Of a stretch of 64,000 bases of DNA, positions 58,651 through 64,000 are shown one piece after another. The position numbers were made by a program, and so were the translations under genes. Every line of letters starts with the position of its first letter. Within the stretch, counting starts at the first letter, position 1. The DNA comes from Limanda limanda. Taxonomy: Eukaryota > Chordata > Actinopteri > Pleuronectiformes > Pleuronectidae. Where the stretch lies: NCBI RefSeq assembly GCF_963576545.1, contig NC_083655.1, positions 2,517,182-2,581,181 on the forward strand, in the 5' to 3' direction. The notes beneath the pieces were generated by a model that made no database searches, had not been told where the DNA came from, and worked only from the letters and a program-made list of their open reading frames with translations.

Positions 58651-60143
58651 GTATATATGTGTGTTTGTGGGTGGATGGTGAGTTGTTCGTCTCAGACCGT
58701 CTGTGCAGAACAGCTGACAGACACACACCCCCCCCTGCTCAGAACAGAAGGCTCCACCCGGGTCCTCGGACATTTGCACACACACGCGCACACACACACA
58801 CGCACACACTTCCATACAGTGTACACACACACACACACACATTACACGTGGCATGCCTTAGTGTGGTATTCGGTTAACTCTGGGTCTCTGGGGTGTGTCT
58901 GTGGCGACAGAGGTGAAACGTGATATACAGTATTTGGATACTGTGTGTGTGTATTTGTGTGTGTGTGTGTGCGTGTGTGTGTGCTTGTACCATAACATAC
59001 AGATCACATATACCACAGACGTTTGGGGCCAAAAGGTCTGGGCATTGTTGACTTGGCGACAGTGTTGCGTTGGCACGGCTGATGGGAGTGGCTCACTTCA
59101 ATAGTAATGTGAGATCCTACTGTACATTGGAAGGAATGGTGGGAATTCTTGTTCCCTCATGTTCGGCTCACACAAGAAGCCAGGGAACACTTTACCTAAT
59201 TTCCTCTGTATGAATTTAATTGCTGGACGCGATAAGACTCTTGAGAATGTAAAACATTTGTCAGTTTCCGACAGAAGAGCCGGGGCCCGGTGTTTGTTGG
59301 TTCATTTGTGTGCACGGCGTGAACATGTGGTGCTTTGGGAAATTAGGTCTGAAGTGCTTCAGTCACTCGGAGGCCAAAGAGTCCGGGCGATCCTCTAAAA
59401 GTCACGGCAGCATGACACGGCTCTGTCCATTTACATGCTGCCGCCGGCTACAGTTTCTGTTTTGTTCAATTATGTCGAACCTTGTTCTGCCAGCGCACTC
59501 AACAAGAACCAAGTAAAGGACTTTGTAAAGTTTTCCTAATGGAGACAGATGTATGAAGGTCACCTGTTGGCATTTCAGCAGGTATGAACTTGCACTTTGC
59601 TGACAACTCTAACATTTTGTAGTGGAAGAATATTTATATATCTGTGTCTTCTACATGGATCATTATCTGGCTCCTGCCTCAAGACCTGTTTGCTTTAGCC
59701 TTTGGTCTTTAAAGTACATGTGCGTGAATTGCATAAGATCCTTTTTCTGGTTTTGTTTTAACAAAGGAGTCTGTGTGCTGACTTTTCAAAGACTTTTCAT
59801 GCATGAGGCATTTGCTCTTTATTTTTCTTGCTTGTCTAATTACACTGGCACAAGACTGATGTGATAGAGCTAAAATACATCAATTATCCATGGATGAGTT
59901 TCCCCAGTCTGACATTGGGATTCAAACTGGCAACCCCCTTGTCACAGGCTCACCTCAAATAGCTTCCGGGCTTCTGACATCCTGCAGATTCAAATCTCAG
60001 GGACACAGTGAGCGCTCGTCTAACTTTTATTGTTCGAAGCTTCAGTGTTTGGAGCAGATGACACATAACCCAACAGAGAGGGCCAGGTCTTTTATAGAAC
60101 TCTCGAACATCCCAGAAGTCACCGCAAAATTGAGTTTTATTAG

Positions 60144-60144
<1 letters not shown>

Positions 60145-60208
<64 letters not shown>
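60145..60208. repeat. (GT)n microsatellite
   Basis: About 32 uninterrupted GT units in CNKSR2 intron 1. Shorter arrays recur at 58943-58984, 63308-63336 and 63488-63510. Confidence 0.95.
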
Positions 60209-60209
<1 letters not shown>

Positions 60210-63200
60210 CAGAGAGAAAGAGGGTGTTTGTGGGAGTTTGGCTCGCCTGCTGTTGTGAAAAGTGTGCCTCTGTGGGAGTTAAATGTGTGAGTCAGCTATG
60301 AATCACACTTCTCCTGCATCAGTCAAACACACACATGAACTATCTGACAGTCACACACATGGATGTGCACGTAAACATACTGCACATGCGGAGATTTTAG
60401 AGATTAGGCACCGAACCCACACAGACACTCACACTGCACTGGAGATCAGTTTATAGGAAAACAGCATTTGTACTGCATGATGGATTTTCAGCCTGGGGCT
60501 AGTTGTCCCCCGCCTGCATTCACTAAACGTACAACAATAAAAAAAAGTCGAATAATCAACACAACAACAGCCAAAAAAATACATATTGTGTAACTAACAG
60601 CTCAGCAAGCGTTGGGAATGTGTGTGAGAGATGTGAAAAAAGCAAAAGGGGTGGCGGCCTCCTCCGTAGAGAGGACCCACTCCTCAAGTAAATATAAAGT
60701 ATTTCAATATAAAGTGTTTAAATATAAAGTATTTCAATATAAAAGGCTCATTTTAGGTTAAAGAAAACAACAAATCATACAATTTAGATGGAACACTAGT
60801 AAAAACATTGCTAGGATTATTAGTAATAGATCCCTTTCACCTTAATCTTACACACTGGACCTTTAAAAGTAATGATTAAATGGTTTGAATTGATATTTAA
60901 ATCTAATTAAATAGGGATCTTAAAGTCACTGAGGGATTAGTGAACCCAGAAGTCATCAATTAACGACAATATCTTCAAACTAAAGAAGTCAGATCGGTGA
61001 AAGTTTTAGTAAAATGGATGATTTTGCAAAAATGCCTCTTTAGACATGAGAAAATTTTAGGTAAATCTAATCTGTAAAAGGTTAAAACTACGAGCTGAAG
61101 GTAAAAGATGTATTACTCCAAAGAAACAGTTGAAATTGATAAAAGTAACGACAATTTTTAAATGAGCTAATTTAGCTGTTGACCTGGCTAATGGAGAGGT
61201 GGATGATAAATGGCGTCGTCAGGGCTGTGAGGGAGAATTTAACAAATAATAAAACAAGACCACTGCAGAAGAAGAACTCGTCCTCTACTGCAGCAGCCAT
61301 CCTCTTTGTGAACTAACTCCACGGCACCGTTTCAGTGTCTGTCTCTGTCTGCGTGGGTGTGTGTGCACGTCGCTTACAATCGGACTCCTCGGTACTCACA
61401 GCGTTCACGCTCTCCTTCCCGCCAGCGATAAGCGACGCCGATAATCAGTGAACTTTTGCCACGATGTGCATCTTCCCCTCTCGTCTGCCTCTGTCTGTCT
61501 CTCTCAGCGGTGGTAACACTTTGACTGTGAGAGCCGACATTGTTTTAATCAGCTTTGCCTCTATTCAAAAATCAGTTGCTATTAACACCCAATAAAACAC
61601 AAGTGTGGCTGTTGGAGGAAGAAGCGCTATGATGCTGTACTTGAGTAAAAATGGTGTAAAAAACAAATTTTTAATATCCAATAAAGAGTCAAACATGAAC
61701 ACTGCACATGTAGAGATCTTTGAAACATGAATTTGCTGGATTTTGGGACCCTAAAAAAAAACTGAAAACGTCTTTTGCAGTTTACTCGTTCAGTTTGTCT
61801 CGGTTGTCGCAATGAGGGAAGTAGATGTGTCCCTTGACTTTGGACACTCCGATCTGTCTTGTATTCGTTGTTTCACTTGATCCCAAAAGCTGTTGGGTTG
61901 TTCTTTGCCCATGGGCACTGCAGGCCCATTCGTATTCCTTGACAGTTAGGGAACTAGGCTCAACTGCATGTCCACATCATTTCATCCACACAATTACAAG
62001 CACAAGTCCTGCTTTCAGAATCTGAATTTTTGTATATATGAGGCAAATTATACATTATGCAGAATATCCTCCTTTTAGAGTGATATGGTTTTTCACTTTC
62101 ATAAATATTCATGAACATTTAAGCAACATTTTCACATGTTGGCTGCTTTGATTCTGTCGGGTAGTTTAAAAGTCTAATTTGACTTTTGGGGAATATGCTT
62201 ATTTGCTTCCTTGATAAGTGTTGGATGAGAGGATTAAAGATTGTGTATCAGAGGAAAAGGAAAAAGCCGAGCAACACCTCAAAGGCCGACTGATTAATAT
62301 TTTATATTCCTCAACACATAACAAGGTTCACATGATACGGCTGGAAAAAGCCACAAATAGTTGTTTTCTTCTGCATATATTAATAAGGCAGCTTTAAGCC
62401 TTTAAGATGGGTGCACTCACTCCTGCCTCAGTTTGTTATTAACAATAAGAAACACACAACATTTGGTTATTTATGATTTAATCAGCACAGTTTTTCTGGA
62501 GGTTATTGCCATATGGATATTGTGCACATTTCTCACCCAAATCCGATTTTAGACCAAGAGCATCCATCAACTTTTACAGGTCCCGCTCTGGTTCCCTCTC
62601 CCCTGGCAGCCCTTCTCCAAACCCTGAGTGAACCTGAGATGACCTTTAACATAAAAGCAAAGAAACAAATCACCTTTGAGAGGCTTATTTATTTATTTTA
62701 TTCTTATCAAGTCTTATTGTTATGCGCCACACGAAGCTGCGATTGGAGATTTCACATCAACTTGACGAGTTTCGATAATGGAATCAATTTGTCGCTTCTC
62801 CTTGCAAAGTCAGATAATGTCGAACAGACGTTTCCTAATCTTGAAAACCGATTGCCGTGTTATTCATTTTAAGATCATGAAAAGCTTTGCTGATTTTATC
62901 TTTTAACAGCTAAAATAAAGATGGGATTTCAGGCATTTATATATATTTTTCTTTTACAAACTCTTCTGCTTCAGATTGGGGGAGGGGAGGAAGAATTTGG
63001 AGGGTGCAGAAGCTGACAAATGTTGTTTGGTTGTCACTGATGAGAGATGCTGTGCGTTCATGTGTGTTTGTGTCTGTGTGTGTGTGCGTTTGCGTGTGCA
63101 TGAAATCGTTTGCATGCAATTTAGCAGCTGGCTTATGAGCTTTTATCTTTTTCCCCATTTGACTTTTTTGTTTTTTTAACCTCGTTTGCTTCCTCCACTC

Positions 63201-63308
63201 GCTTCCCATCCTGCTTCTTTCCCCATCTTTGATAGTGTGGTTATGATAGATGACTGTATTATAAAGCAGGGACTTGGAGCAGGGGAAATCAATGCCCGTT
63301 CCTCAGAG

Positions 63309-63339
<31 letters not shown>

Positions 63340-64000
63340 AAGTGTGTGTTTGCCAGTTGTGCTGTTTGTTAAGAGGTTCGAAGCTGGATACATTCATTGT
63401 TTTGGGAGCCAGGGGCTGCAGCTGAGCCGCTCTGTCTTGATCTGCTTTCCTTTGACTCAGCAAACCCTGCTCCAGCCAGACGAACACAAACACACACACA
63501 CACACACATACACAAACACCAACGATCACCCACACACTTGCAATTGTAGAGAGATTGTCCCACACACACTCACAACACAATCAGAGACGTCCATTACCCC
63601 TTTTGCTCCTGTCTCCTGACTCCTGGTTCAGGAACAAGACTTTGTTTTGGTCCTTTGGCTCCAGCAGCAGTAAATACTGCTGATCTGAGGCCACTTTGTT
63701 TATAGAACTATAGTAAAATGTCGTATATTTTCTCGTTTGCTGGCGTTTTGGTCACAGGTGGACAGCAGCAGTCACGGGTCAGCGTGCACAAGTGGTTCTC
63801 TTCCAGGATAAATTGCTGACAATGTAGAAGTTCGATGCCGTAAAAATGAATTAAGTGCAAAGGATTCATTAAAGTGGTTCTGCACCAAAAACCACACATA
63901 GCTAAAAACAGCACGAACCCTGAAACTGTTGTTTAAAAGTTTGGCAAAAGCTGTAAACTGGACAGAGTTTATGCAACGATGACTGTGACTGACAGAACAC

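Overview
The window is nuclear DNA of a ray-finned (probably percomorph) fish. It has small-exon genes with GT-AG introns, dense CA/GT microsatellites, several classes of fish DNA transposon, a BEL/Pao retrotransposon, and fish-type (TLR11-family) Toll-like receptors that mammals lack. Two conserved vertebrate genes bound it: the 3' two-thirds of MAP3K15 (ASK3) at the left (20-10828, + strand) and the first coding exon plus part of intron 1 of CNKSR2 at the right (54009 to the window end, + strand). Both genes lie in human Xp22, so this is a conserved syntenic block with an immune cluster inserted between its anchors.

Between the anchors are two CC chemokine genes of four coding exons each (minus strand, 13899-15063; plus strand, 19491-20557, CCL20-like with a perfect kappaB site upstream). 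They are followed by a tandem array of three minus-strand TLR22/TLR23-like receptor genes (A 21767-25433, B 36237-41342, C 46043-51128 including 5' UTR exons). Each TLR gene has the same architecture: one 5' UTR exon, a 2524-nt exon carrying the signal peptide, LRRs, transmembrane segment and first part of TIR, then TIR exons of 118 and 244 nt. Every copy gives an uninterrupted 961-residue reading frame.

The array grew by duplicating a large unit (TLR gene + LTR insertion + spacer). Transposon insertions time the steps. The same LTR insertion site, with its 5-bp target duplication, follows copies A and B: a nearly full BEL/Pao element after A, a solo LTR after B. A composite DNA transposon (TTAA-flanked element nested in an element with an 8-bp duplication) sits in the same TIR intron of copies B and C but is absent from A. 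A TTA-flanked Harbinger-like element, itself carrying a tRNA-derived SINE, is present in the B-C spacer and absent from the A-B spacer. The BEL/Pao element is dead: its gag is split by a 1.3-kb insertion and most of its reverse transcriptase is deleted.

The rest is intron, intergenic sequence and repeats: a 1058-bp hAT element in a MAP3K15 intron, an L2/CR1-like LINE fragment, a 40-bp-arm hairpin at 15.8 kb, a roughly 130-bp-arm foldback at 32.5 kb, and long CA/GT arrays, some directly abutting splice sites. All exon boundaries were read by eye from reading frame, protein similarity and GT-AG rules; nothing was aligned computationally.
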